Below, one piece after another: positions 35,505 through 44,266 of a stretch of 64,000 bases of DNA; position 1 is the stretch's first letter, and each line of letters opens with the position of its first letter. Position numbers and translations under genes: made by a program. Where the stretch lies: the NCBI GenBank assembly GCA_910583725.1, contig CAJTXZ010000008.1, forward strand, positions 36,976 to 100,975. Direction: 5' to 3'. Below the pieces are notes generated by a model that made no database searches, had not been told where the DNA came from, and worked only from the letters and a program-made list of their open reading frames with translations. This DNA is from an uncultured Vampirovibrio sp. (lineage in GTDB: Bacteria > Cyanobacteriota > Vampirovibrionia > Gastranaerophilales > Gastranaerophilaceae).

Positions 35505-36800
35505 ATGGTTAGTCTAATATATAAGGTTTTTAAAGAAATGAATGAAGCTAAGGCGAAAATTGGTAATTTAAAAAAGGAAGAGCGCAGTTCAATCCTTGAG
35601 TTTCTTTTTAAGGAGAGAAAGAATGGTAAAAAGGAGCTTGAAGATTATATTGATGATTATCTTGAAGGGCAGGAAGACTGGTGTAATTTATTTAAAAACA
35701 TTCAAAATCTTGATACAAAATCCGGAGTAAATAATTTTATCAGTGAATTTATCGATACTGTAAAATTAAGCTTTAGTGAATTAAATCCGGTTATTATACT
35801 ATATACTAATAAGACAGGCAGAAATAAAATATTTATTAAAGAAAAAAATGAAAAGCTTGAATATATTCTTGATTCTATCTTTCCTGTTTTAGATATGTAT
35901 AAAGCCCACATTGAAATTGCCAAGTATTTTTCCAGTATGAATTATGAGCAAAATTATAAGATGATGCCTTTAGAGGCTGATGGCGATACTTTTGGGTATG
36001 TGTATTTTGAATCTGATTTTGCTTTTAGGGATAACAATTACGGGTATTTAGAAAATTTATGCCGATATATGTCATCAGGAATTAATGCAATAAAAGTACA
36101 CAATGGCATTAAAAAGGAAGAAAGGGAAGAAATGGAATTTAGAACGAGTTTTTCACATGAGATTAAAACGCCTCTTAATGGCATTATTGCTTATTCAGAG
36201 CTTTTAAGGGAAAATTCTTCAACGCTATCTGATGACTTAAAAAAATATGTTGAAAATATCTGTATAAGTTCAAAGCAATTAAAGGGACTTTTGATGGATG
36301 TTATTGAAAATGCCAAGTTAAAATGCGGGCAAATAATTATACGAAAACAAAGTTTTGAAACTAAACGCACAATTGAAGATGTTCTTAAAATATTTTCATC
36401 ATCCATCCAGGAAAAAAATATTGATGTAAAGTCTGTATTAATGCAGGTGAACATTGTTTCTGATTATACAAAATTTAATCAAATACTTTATAATTTGGTG
36501 AGTAATGCTGTTAAGTTTTCTGATATAAAAGGGCTCATTAATATAACGTCATGGGTAGAAAATTCCAAGTATTGTTTTGAAATTAAAAACAAGGGTGAAT
36601 ATATTAATAAAAAACAGGCTAGAAAAATTTTTGAATTTTTGCACAAGACAAATAGTAATGCCCATAAAAATCCTGAGGGGGCGGGTATCGGGCTTTGTGT
36701 TTCAAAACAGCTGATTGAAGCGCTTGGTGGAGAATTAGAGTTTCACAGCACAAAAAAAGAGACTATATTTAAATTTTATCTTCCAGTTGATTCAAAATAA
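35505..36800 (+). CDS. Sensor histidine kinase (soluble)
   Basis: The 431-residue protein (from ATG 35505; TTG 35475 and ATG 35538 are alternatives) has a sensory region of about 220 residues without membrane helices, then a HisKA domain with SFSHEIKTPLNGI (H-box) and an ATPase domain with NLVSNAVKFSD (N-box) and GAGIGLCVSKQLIEALGG (G-box). The conserved DxGxG region is degenerate (FEIKNKGEYINK), so catalytic capacity is not certain. The sensor part resembles a GAF-like fold by pattern only. No response regulator is adjacent. Confidence 0.88.
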   Translation: MVSLIYKVFKEMNEAKAKIGNLKKEERSSILEFLFKERKNGKKELEDYIDDYLEGQEDWCNLFKNIQNLDTKSGVNNFISEFIDTVKLSFSELNPVIILYTNKTGRNKIFIKEKNEKLEYILDSIFPVLDMYKAHIEIAKYFSSMNYEQNYKMMPLEADGDTFGYVYFESDFAFRDNNYGYLENLCRYMSSGINAIKVHNGIKKEEREEMEFRTSFSHEIKTPLNGIIAYSELLRENSSTLSDDLKKYVENICISSKQLKGLLMDVIENAKLKCGQIIIRKQSFETKRTIEDVLKIFSSSIQEKNIDVKSVLMQVNIVSDYTKFNQILYNLVSNAVKFSDIKGLINITSWVENSKYCFEIKNKGEYINKKQARKIFEFLHKTNSNAHKNPEGAGIGLCVSKQLIEALGGELEFHSTKKETIFKFYLPVDSK

Positions 36801-36834
36801 TTATTTTCTTTTCTATAATGTAATTCCAACTCTT

Positions 36835-36863
36835 CTTGCCATATTTTTTGGCAAGATTTTTTT
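36835..36863 (+). terminator. Terminator of the histidine kinase gene
   Basis: CTTGCCA/TGGCAAG 7-bp stem (36835-36841 with 36849-36855) followed by a run of seven T residues. Confidence 0.85.
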
Positions 36864-36904
36864 ACTTAAGCGAGCGCGTCTAAAGTTTATAAAATGTTTT
36901 GGCA

Positions 36905-36941
36905 AAATAAAAACGCCTTAAGGTCTTTATCCAAAGGCGTT
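36905..36941 (-). terminator. Minus-strand terminator in the 36.8-37.4 kb gap
   Basis: AACGCCTT/AAGGCGTT stem (36912-36919 with 36934-36941) followed on the minus strand by TTTTTATTTT. It ends the candidate small RNA, or the long 3' tail of the exporter transcript. Confidence 0.7.
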
Positions 36942-37043
36942 CATTAATTGTGTTTGTGTTAAGTTGCAATTATTGCTTTTGCGTTTTTGTGTTGTGCTTC
37001 GTTTTGGCATAGCCAGTATGTGTTTGGGTTGCGTTGTTGTTAA
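36905..37043 (-). ncRNA. Candidate small RNA on the minus strand
   Basis: A minus-strand promoter-like pair (TTACAC at 37078-37073, 17 bp, TACAAT at 37055-37050) is followed by about 100 nt that is strikingly rich in C and A, then an 8-bp GC-rich hairpin (36912-36919 with 36934-36941) and TTTTTATTTT. Such a promoter-spacer-terminator unit fits a small RNA. The CA-rich part could instead be a gene remnant: one frame reads NPNTYWLCQNEAQHKNAK and on to a stop, without a start codon. It lies between two convergent genes. Confidence 0.35.
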
Positions 37044-37049
37044 TGTTCT

Positions 37050-37078
37050 ATTGTATAGATATTTTTAATTTCGTGTAA
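37050..37078 (-). promoter_or_regulatory. Possible minus-strand promoter
   Basis: TTACAC (37078-37073), 17-bp spacer, TACAAT (37055-37050), read on the minus strand, about 140 bp before a minus-strand terminator. Confidence 0.35.
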
Positions 37079-37258
37079 TGATTACACTATATTAAAAACT
37101 ATGAATTTTAAAATTTGCTAGTATTTTGTCTTTTTTAAGTGTTTTTGTTACATTTTTTAACAAAAATGGTCTTAAACCCTTGATGGGCGCTGTTTTGTAT
37201 AAGTTAATAAAATATTAAAATTATGCAGCTTTATTGATTTGTTGTTTGTGCATTAAAT

Positions 37259-37371
37259 ATTTTCTTTTCATTTCAGGCCTTATGCACTAAAGGAGCGGGA
37301 TAAGTTTCGCTTTACAGAAAACTTGTTTGGAACACTCCTTTAGTGCATAAGGCTTCCATTGCAAGAAAAAA
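37259..37371. repeat. Long-hairpin repeat element, copy 1
   Basis: A perfect 19-bp outer stem (37277-37295 with 37335-37353) encloses a conserved 39-nt core. The core has a second stem (ATAAGTTT with AAACTTGT). The flanks TTTTCTTTTCATTTCAG and CTTCCATTGCAAGAAAAA are also partly complementary (TTTTCTT with AAGAAAA). Copy 2 at 59163-59276 keeps the core and flanks, but its outer arms are a different sequence. It lies between the convergent histidine kinase and exporter genes. The rest of the 36801-37417 gap holds only the items listed here. Confidence 0.8.
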
Positions 37372-37417
37372 GAAAAAACGGATAGTTGTATTATGAAATT
37401 CATAAAGCTGCAGATAA

Positions 37418-39223
37418 TCAAACGCTTGCAGTCTTAAACTGCATTTCATAGAGATATTTATACTGCCCGTTTTCAATCTTTAATAATTCTTCATGAGAAC
37501 CTGATTCCACTAATTGTCCATCATTAATAACAAGGATGACATCGGCATTTTTAATCGTTGAAAGTCTGTGCGCTATTACAAAAACAGTCTTATTTTTCAT
37601 AAGATTTTCAAGTGCCTTTTGTACAATTGCTTCTGATTTATTATCTAAAGCGCTTGTTGCTTCATCCAATATTATAATCGGCGCATCTTTAATCATGGCC
37701 CTTGCTATTGCGACTCTTTGTCTTTGGCCGCCTGAAAGGGTTGTTCCTCTTTCCCCTATAACTGTGTCGATGCCATTTTCAAGTGTGTGCAGGAATTCAT
37801 CAAGATGTGCGCCCTGAACCGCCTTTTCTATTTCTTCATTGCCGGCGTTAAATTTTCCCATCAGAATATTATCTCTAATGGTGCCTGAGAATAAGAAATT
37901 ATCCTGAAAAACTTCCGAGATATGGCTCCTTAAGGATGAAAGAGTAAAATCTTTTATATTAATTCCATCTATTTTTATGCTTCCTGATTTAACATCATAA
38001 AATCTTGGTAAAAGATTTACTATGGTTGATTTTCCACCACCTGAATTACCTACAAGGGCAATGGTCTGGCCTTTTTTTGCTTCAAAATTAATATTTTTTA
38101 AGACCGGTGTGTTTTCTTCGTATTCAAAGCAAACATTTTCAAACGTAATACCTGAATTTACGCCGTTTAATTCTTTTGAATCTTCTTTATCTTTAATATC
38201 AGGAACAAGGTCGAATAATTCAAAAACCCTGCTCATTGCAACAAAAACGCCCTGCAGGCCTGTAAGGGTGCGGCCAAGGTCTTTAACAGGCTTGTATAGA
38301 AGCAGAAGCGAGGTTATAAAGCTTGCAAAGCTTCCTGTAGTCATTTCGCCTGAAATAATTAAATGGTTTCCAAAGAGCATAACTATTGCAACGCCAATAC
38401 TTGCAATTAAATACATAATAGGTGACATCCACCCCACGCGCTTTGTTAAGGACATTGCAAGGTTGAATGATTTTCTTATCTGCTCCTGGAATTTTTCATT
38501 AAGATTGTTTTGAAGCGAATATCCGGTCATAATCTTGTTGCCGTGATAGGTTTCGTTAAAGTTTGTATTTATGCCGCCGCCAAGCACCATAGAGGCGTTT
38601 GAAACTTCTTTAATTTTTTTTCTTATCATTGCAACCGGCAAAAATGCGATAATAAGGACGGCAACGCCCACTAGTGCAAGTTTCCAGCTGTTATACAGAA
38701 GCACTGCAATAAGGCCCATGGCACCCGTTGCACAGGTGATTAGGGTTTTAACTGAATCAATAACGCTTCTTGAAGCTGTATCCGGATCGTTTAAAAACCT
38801 TGAAAGAACAAGGCCGGATGAATTTTCATCAAAAAATTTAGAATCAAGTGATGTTAATTTTTTGAATAAATCAATCTTTATTGAGTTAGATATTGTGTTG
38901 CTGAGCCAGTCTGTGAGATATGCATTAATGTATTTTAAAAGCCCCTGCACCACGGCAAAACCTACAATTAGCCATGGAATGAGCGCTGCAAGTATATCCC
39001 TTGTAAGTTCATATCCCCTTACTATCATTGGGTTTCCATTTACAACAACATCAATGTATGGTTTTAGAGCATATGCTGTTGCGCCGTCTAAAAGTCCTAA
39101 TGGAATTGCAAGTATAAAAGCAATCAATGTCCTTGGAATTAAAGGCTTTATGTATGGAAAAATCCTTTTTGATAAAAAGGCATAATTAAAGGCGTTATCT
39201 GTTTTTGTGTTTGCAAGTTTCAT
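37418..39223 (-). CDS. MsbA-like ABC exporter
   Basis: The 601-residue half-transporter has a six-helix membrane domain (about 1-330) and a nucleotide-binding domain with Walker A GNSGGGKST, signature LSGGQRQRVAIARA, Walker B IIILDEATSALD and the H-loop FVIAHRLST. The closest family by pattern is MsbA/lipid exporter; lipid A flipping is likely in an outer-membrane bacterium but not proven, since many exporters share this layout. AGGAAT is just before the ATG at 39223. It is possibly in one unit with the Nudix gene upstream (81 bp gap). Confidence 0.92.
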   Translation of the reverse strand: MKLANTKTDNAFNYAFLSKRIFPYIKPLIPRTLIAFILAIPLGLLDGATAYALKPYIDVVVNGNPMIVRGYELTRDILAALIPWLIVGFAVVQGLLKYINAYLTDWLSNTISNSIKIDLFKKLTSLDSKFFDENSSGLVLSRFLNDPDTASRSVIDSVKTLITCATGAMGLIAVLLYNSWKLALVGVAVLIIAFLPVAMIRKKIKEVSNASMVLGGGINTNFNETYHGNKIMTGYSLQNNLNEKFQEQIRKSFNLAMSLTKRVGWMSPIMYLIASIGVAIVMLFGNHLIISGEMTTGSFASFITSLLLLYKPVKDLGRTLTGLQGVFVAMSRVFELFDLVPDIKDKEDSKELNGVNSGITFENVCFEYEENTPVLKNINFEAKKGQTIALVGNSGGGKSTIVNLLPRFYDVKSGSIKIDGINIKDFTLSSLRSHISEVFQDNFLFSGTIRDNILMGKFNAGNEEIEKAVQGAHLDEFLHTLENGIDTVIGERGTTLSGGQRQRVAIARAMIKDAPIIILDEATSALDNKSEAIVQKALENLMKNKTVFVIAHRLSTIKNADVILVINDGQLVESGSHEELLKIENGQYKYLYEMQFKTASV

Positions 39224-39304
39224 CTATATTCCTAAAAAATAAACTAATTCCTAAATATATCCTGAAACCCATTATTCCATAAACAAATTTTCTTTGCGCC
39301 CTTA

Positions 39305-39862
39305 TTATAAGTTCTGTAACAAAAATAGGCCTGCCAATATCTGTGCGCTTATAAAAAAGCCTTTATTCTGCATATCGTTTATAAAATGAAAGACTTTATC
39401 CGTTTTGACTTCAATTCTATCAACAATAACACCACCATCTGTGACAGGCTCGCTCTTTATCTTTAAGTCATACATCTCTGCTAAGGCTAGGATTGATTTT
39501 TCAGAGGTTAAACCGCCTGATGAAACAAGGTTTTCTACAAGTATTTTTATATTAGAGGCTTCATAGCCTGTTTCTTCAAGCAGCTCTTTTTTTATCGCAT
39601 CAATTATCGTTTCATTTTTATCTATGTCTCCGACAAGGCCGGCAGGAAGCTCTATACAAAGTTTTTCACCGTATTCTTCAAATATTGGCGGACGTTTTGT
39701 TATTAAAAACAGGGTATAATCACTATCTTTTTTGTGCAGGATTGGCAAAATTACAACAATGTTTGAGGCATTTGGCCTTTTAACGTAAACCCAATCAGGC
39801 TTATTTGGCCTTTTTGATGCCATTAAATTTAAATATTTTGTCTCAAACAATGTTTCTTTCAT
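39305..39862 (-). CDS. Nudix hydrolase (ADP-ribose pyrophosphatase type)
   Basis: The 185-residue protein has a Nudix box starting GDIDKNE and continuing through KELLEETGY (Lys replaces the usual Arg), plus the upstream ELPAGLV motif typical of ADP-ribose or sugar-nucleotide pyrophosphatases. It probably hydrolyses NDP-sugars such as ADP-ribose; the exact substrate is unknown. TGGAGG is 5 bp before the ATG. It is divergent from purS across 85 bp. Confidence 0.9.
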   Translation of the reverse strand: MKETLFETKYLNLMASKRPNKPDWVYVKRPNASNIVVILPILHKKDSDYTLFLITKRPPIFEEYGEKLCIELPAGLVGDIDKNETIIDAIKKELLEETGYEASNIKILVENLVSSGGLTSEKSILALAEMYDLKIKSEPVTDGGVIVDRIEVKTDKVFHFINDMQNKGFFISAQILAGLFLLQNL

Positions 39863-39947
39863 TATGCCTCCAATGGATTTGCGGGTTCTGGCAGGAAAAA
39901 TTACCAGAGTGCTTTAAACAGTTTTTCTTTCATTATAAAATAATTAT

Positions 39948-40205
39948 ATGAAATTTAGAGCTAGTGTAAATGTAAAACTTAAAAAACAAATAAAGGATGC
40001 TAAGGGCGAGGCTGTGAGTGCTGTTATATGCCGTATCGGGCTTGAAGATGAAGCTAAAGTGCGCATAGGCAAGCTTTTTGAGCTTGAAATTAATGCTGAT
40101 AATGAAGATATGGCAAAAACAAAGCTTGATAAGATTATTTGTGACGTATTAATAAATCCGATTGTTGAAACCTATGAAATAACAGCATTTGAGGTAATCA
40201 GCTAA
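39948..40205 (+). CDS. purS: Phosphoribosylformylglycinamidine synthase subunit PurS
   Basis: The 85-residue PurS is the small structural subunit of the PurSQL FGAM synthase, which moves ammonia from PurQ to PurL. The sequence has the expected size and the FRASVNVKLKK start, and C-terminal VETYEITAFEV. Its stop overlaps the purQ ATG (TAATG). The presence of purS matches the short form of PurL here. No strong ribosome binding site is visible. Confidence 0.94.
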   Translation: MKFRASVNVKLKKQIKDAKGEAVSAVICRIGLEDEAKVRIGKLFELEINADNEDMAKTKLDKIICDVLINPIVETYEITAFEVIS

Positions 40206-40918
40206 TGAATATTTGCAGTGCTTTGCATTTAAAAACCGGCTTAAAGGCTGCAGTTGTAGTCTTTTTAGGTACAAATTGCGAAAAAGAAACCAAGATGGCG
40301 CTTGAAATGGCAGGCTTTAGCACAGAATACGTTTTTCATACGGAAAAAAGCCTCCAGGGGTATGATTTAGTTGTGCTTCCGGGGGGATTTTCTTTTGGCG
40401 ATTATATCAGGGCGGGGCGTCTTGCAAAGCTTTCGCCTGTTATAGAGGCTCTTAAAGAATATGTAAAATTGAATTCAGGTTTTGTACTTGGTATATGTAA
40501 TGGTTTTCAAATACTTTGCGAGGCAGGGCTTTTGCCCGGTGCTTTGATTGAAAATATAAAAACAAAATTTATATCGGAAGATTCCACATTATTTTTTAGA
40601 GGAGGCGAAATAATTATCCCCATTGCCCACAAAGAAGGCTGTTTTTGGGCGGATTCTAATGTTATAGAAAATATCGAAAAAAACAATATGGTCTTTTTAA
40701 GGTATAAAAACAATCCTAACGGCTCGATTAATGATATTGCAGGGCTTTATGATTCAGAAAAACATATAATTGGTATGATGCCTCATCCAGAAAGGGCTGT
40801 ATTAAGCCAGTGCGGGCTAGTTGACGGCACAAAAATTTTTGAATTTATAAAAGCAGAATTGCTGAATTTTAAAAAATCAGGCCTGGCTGTAAAATCATCA
40901 GGAAAGAGGGTGGAATGA
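40205..40918 (+). CDS. purQ: Phosphoribosylformylglycinamidine synthase subunit PurQ (glutaminase)
   Basis: PurQ releases ammonia from glutamine for FGAM synthesis. The 237-residue class I glutaminase has LPGGFSFGDYIRAG, the nucleophile Cys in GICNGFQIL and HPERA near the end. The first 13 residues (MNICSALHLKTGL) extend beyond the usual start at KAAVVVFLGTNCE, but the ATG overlaps purS and so is preferred. It overlaps purL by 4 bp (ATGA). Confidence 0.95.
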   Translation: MNICSALHLKTGLKAAVVVFLGTNCEKETKMALEMAGFSTEYVFHTEKSLQGYDLVVLPGGFSFGDYIRAGRLAKLSPVIEALKEYVKLNSGFVLGICNGFQILCEAGLLPGALIENIKTKFISEDSTLFFRGGEIIIPIAHKEGCFWADSNVIENIEKNNMVFLRYKNNPNGSINDIAGLYDSEKHIIGMMPHPERAVLSQCGLVDGTKIFEFIKAELLNFKKSGLAVKSSGKRVE

Positions 40919-43221
40919 TAAAATATGAGACCCTGAAAAAACTTGAAAAACTTGGGCTTTGCCGGCATGAATATGAGGCGATAGTTAAAAAACTTAACCG
41001 TGAACCCAATGAGCTTGAATTATATCTTTTTTCTGCAATGTGGTCAGAACACTGTGGCTATAAGCATTCTAAGAAATATCTTGATATATTGCCAAGAAAT
41101 AAAGGTTTATTCAGCGGTGAAAATGCAGGCGGAATAAGGATTGGCGAACACATTATACTCTTTAAAACAGAATCGCATAACCATCCAAGTGCTGTTGAGC
41201 CGTATCAGGGTGCAGCCACAGGTATAGGCGGCATTTTAAGGGATATTCTTGCGATGAATGCAAGACCTATCGCCCTTTTGAATTCATTAAAATTTGGCCC
41301 GATTGAAAAGATGAAGATAGCTGATAGTATACGTTTTGTATCTTTTGGAGGGGGTAATGACGGCTGTGATGAAGAATCTTTCAGGCGGAACAGATATCTT
41401 TTAAACGGTGTAACAGAAGGCATTTCAGACTACGGTAATTCAACAGGTGTTCCGACAATAGGCGGAGAAGTAAGCTTTGATGAGTGCTATAACTTGTCAC
41501 CCCTTGTAAACGTTATGGCTGCTGGTATTTGCCATAAAGATGATGTGAGAACAGCCGCTGCAAAAGAAAATCTTCATATTGTCCTTATAGGTTCATCCAC
41601 CGGGCGTGACGGACTTTTTGGTGCAGCATTTGCCTCAAAGGAGCTTGAGGGGGATTCATCTGACAGATTATCAGTGCAAATCGGGGACGCTTATACCAAA
41701 AAGAAGCTCATAGAGGCAACTTTAGAAATTTTGAAGTCAAAGAATGTATTTTGTTCCCAGGACCTTGGCGCTGCAGGCCTTTTAAGCTCAACCTCAGAGA
41801 TGGCTGCAAAGGGCGGGATTTCAATGGATTTATACCTTGATAAGGTGCCGCTTCGGGAAGAAAATATGCTGCCGTATGAAATTATGTTGTCTGAATCTCA
41901 GGAAAGGATGGTGTTTGGGGCAAATAAGGCAGGTGTTGATGACATCATAAAAATATGCAAAAAATATGAACTGAATGCAGATGTTATAGGAAAAACAAGC
42001 AAGGGGAATATGTATAACCTTTATTATAACGGTGTTTTGCGTGCATCTGTTCCTGTAAAAGCCCTGTGTGAGCCTGTTTTGTATGATTTAAACCCTAAAA
42101 AGCCGCAGTACATTGATGATATACAAAAAAAAGTGTTGGTTTTAAATGAAGAAATTAACACGCCAGCGATTATTAAACATCTTATCTTTAAAATGGCTGC
42201 AGCACCTGAGTTTGCGAGCAAAAAATATATCTACAGGCAGTATGATTCCACGGTTTGCGCAAGGACTCTCAAAAACCCTCATTCTATCGGGGTTTCGCCT
42301 TTGTATATACGTGAAGAAGATGTAACCATAGGCTTTTCGATGGATTCAAATGAGGATTTATGCCTTTTAGACCCTTATATCGGCGCGTTTAATACTATCT
42401 TTGAAAGCTTTAGAAACGCTGTTTCATCAGGGTTTGAGCCTCTTGGTATAACAAATTGCCTGAATTTTGCAAATCCTGAAAAGCCGGATGTCGCCTATCA
42501 GTTTACGCAAACTATTGAGGGGATGAAGGATGCACTTTACGCACTTGATTTACCGGTTGTTTCGGGAAATGTTTCGTTTTACAACGAAGGGGTAAAAAAG
42601 GCTGATACCTCCTTGGAAGGCGCAAAAGTTAAAATTAATCCGACCCCTGTTATTGGCATGCTGAGTATTCTTAAAACCAAAAAACCAATCTACACAAGGG
42701 TTTTGCCCGGTGAAACGATTTTTGTTATCGGGAAACAAATTGATAATAATTCTCATATAGGTGCTTCCTTGTATCAAAGACTATTCTTTAACTTTTTGGG
42801 CGGAAAGCCTGATATGGTTGATTTTGAGCTTGAGATGAAATTAAAATCCGCAATTTTTAAATTAGGCTTTAAGGATGAAATTTCAGGCGCTATCGATGTT
42901 TCAAAAGGCGGTATTATTGGTGCGCTTTTAATTATACTGTTTAATTCCTTTAATTTTAATGCCCGCGGTAATTTCGGGCAATTAGGGTTCACTTGCACCC
43001 TTCCTTGTGATATTAATATGCTTTTTGGTGAAATTACAGGCAGATACTTGATTTCAACCAAAAATGCCGATATGGTTGAACAATATCTTATTAAAAGCAA
43101 AATTCCATATAATAAACTTGGCATGGCTAATGATACCGGGCTTTTAAACCTCGGTTTTACAAAAATTAACCTAGGGGAGTTAAGAGAAATTTATGAAAAT
43201 TCACTTGAGCGAAAAGCCTGA
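40915..43221 (+). CDS. purL: Phosphoribosylformylglycinamidine synthase subunit PurL (short form)
   Basis: The 768-residue PurL carries the ATP-dependent amidation site. It has the catalytic-region block MWSEHCGYKHSKKYL and the SHNHPSAVEPYQGAATG motif, then SQDLGAAGL and a second AIRS-like half with GFEPLGITNCLNF. The size is that of the short PurL that needs PurS and PurQ, both of which lie immediately upstream and overlap. Identification is secure. Confidence 0.96.
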   Translation: MIKYETLKKLEKLGLCRHEYEAIVKKLNREPNELELYLFSAMWSEHCGYKHSKKYLDILPRNKGLFSGENAGGIRIGEHIILFKTESHNHPSAVEPYQGAATGIGGILRDILAMNARPIALLNSLKFGPIEKMKIADSIRFVSFGGGNDGCDEESFRRNRYLLNGVTEGISDYGNSTGVPTIGGEVSFDECYNLSPLVNVMAAGICHKDDVRTAAAKENLHIVLIGSSTGRDGLFGAAFASKELEGDSSDRLSVQIGDAYTKKKLIEATLEILKSKNVFCSQDLGAAGLLSSTSEMAAKGGISMDLYLDKVPLREENMLPYEIMLSESQERMVFGANKAGVDDIIKICKKYELNADVIGKTSKGNMYNLYYNGVLRASVPVKALCEPVLYDLNPKKPQYIDDIQKKVLVLNEEINTPAIIKHLIFKMAAAPEFASKKYIYRQYDSTVCARTLKNPHSIGVSPLYIREEDVTIGFSMDSNEDLCLLDPYIGAFNTIFESFRNAVSSGFEPLGITNCLNFANPEKPDVAYQFTQTIEGMKDALYALDLPVVSGNVSFYNEGVKKADTSLEGAKVKINPTPVIGMLSILKTKKPIYTRVLPGETIFVIGKQIDNNSHIGASLYQRLFFNFLGGKPDMVDFELEMKLKSAIFKLGFKDEISGAIDVSKGGIIGALLIILFNSFNFNARGNFGQLGFTCTLPCDINMLFGEITGRYLISTKNADMVEQYLIKSKIPYNKLGMANDTGLLNLGFTKINLGELREIYENSLERKA

Positions 43222-43285
43222 TTTTCGTGTTAAAATTAAAATGGCTTTGCCGTAAAACCTGATTGTGACAAGGAATTTTCGCTTC

Positions 43286-44266
43286 ATGGAAAAATATACT
43301 TATGAAAAATCCGGCGTAAACTTAAATAATGCGGGTTTATTATCTAAAATGCTTGTAAACAGGCTGAATTCGCCTAATTTTTCTAACTTTGCTGGCATTT
43401 TTGAGCATCCGGCTCTTCCTGATTATCTTTTTGCTGCAACGACAGACGGCATTGGCACCAAAATTATTCCGCTTCTTCGAAGGAAAATGTACAAGACAAT
43501 CGCTATTGATTTAGCGGCGATGAATCTGAATGATTTAGCCTGTGTTGGCGCAAAACCTTTATTTTTTCTTGATTATATAGCAGCTAATACCTTAAACCCT
43601 GTTGAAATTTCAGACTTTATTGCAGAACTTAACAATGTGCTGAAACCTTATGACTGCGCGCTTATTGGCGGTGAAACGTCTGAACTTGGCGGTTTTATTA
43701 AGGATGGCGCGTTTGATGTGGCAGGTTTTGTTGTCGGGCTTGTATCTAAGGCGTATACCATAAAAAACAATACAACTTCCGAGGCCGATGTGGTAATTGG
43801 CCTAAAATCAAGCGGGGTGCATTCAAACGGCTTTTCTTTGGTTAGAAAATTATACTCTGATTGCAAGCTTTCCGAGGCTGATTTTTTAAAAGCGCTTGAG
43901 CCTACCGTAATTTATGTGAATGAAGTTTTAAAACTTTGTGAAAAGTGGCTTGTATCAGGGCTTTGCAATGTTACAGGCGGCGGAATTTTATCAAACCTTG
44001 AAAGGTGCATTCCGGATGGGTATAGGGCTGTTTTGTCAAAAAAAGCTCTTCCAAAAATTGAAATTTTTGAAACCATTGCCCAATATGCAGATGAGGAAGA
44101 AATGTTCCGTACATTCAATATGGGCGCGGGTTTTTGTATTGTTGCAAAAGAAAAGGACGTTGATGAAATTTTTGATATTACAAAGGCTTATTCGCCCTTT
44201 GTTTTTGGGAGGATAGAGAAGCTAAAAGAAGGCAATGACAGTGCAAGAGCAGAATTTGAAGACTAA
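43286..44266 (+). CDS. purM: Phosphoribosylformylglycinamidine cyclo-ligase (AIR synthase)
   Basis: PurM makes aminoimidazole ribonucleotide from FGAM. The 326-residue protein begins MEKYTYEKSGVNL and has TTDGIGTK, the IAIDLAAMNLNDLACVGAKPLFFLDY block (shown in parts), LIGGETSE and the GGGI motif (VTGGGILSNLERC). I choose ATG 43286, with AAGGA upstream; a GTG at 43265 would add seven residues. Its 3' end overlaps the purN-purD gene by 32 bp, so they are coupled. Confidence 0.95.
   Translation: MEKYTYEKSGVNLNNAGLLSKMLVNRLNSPNFSNFAGIFEHPALPDYLFAATTDGIGTKIIPLLRRKMYKTIAIDLAAMNLNDLACVGAKPLFFLDYIAANTLNPVEISDFIAELNNVLKPYDCALIGGETSELGGFIKDGAFDVAGFVVGLVSKAYTIKNNTTSEADVVIGLKSSGVHSNGFSLVRKLYSDCKLSEADFLKALEPTVIYVNEVLKLCEKWLVSGLCNVTGGGILSNLERCIPDGYRAVLSKKALPKIEIFETIAQYADEEEMFRTFNMGAGFCIVAKEKDVDEIFDITKAYSPFVFGRIEKLKEGNDSARAEFED

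Noticed and set aside
37372..37417. Target-site duplication around hairpin copy 1
   Set aside because: No direct repeat of 4 bp or more could be recognised at both borders; the borders are too AT-rich to judge.
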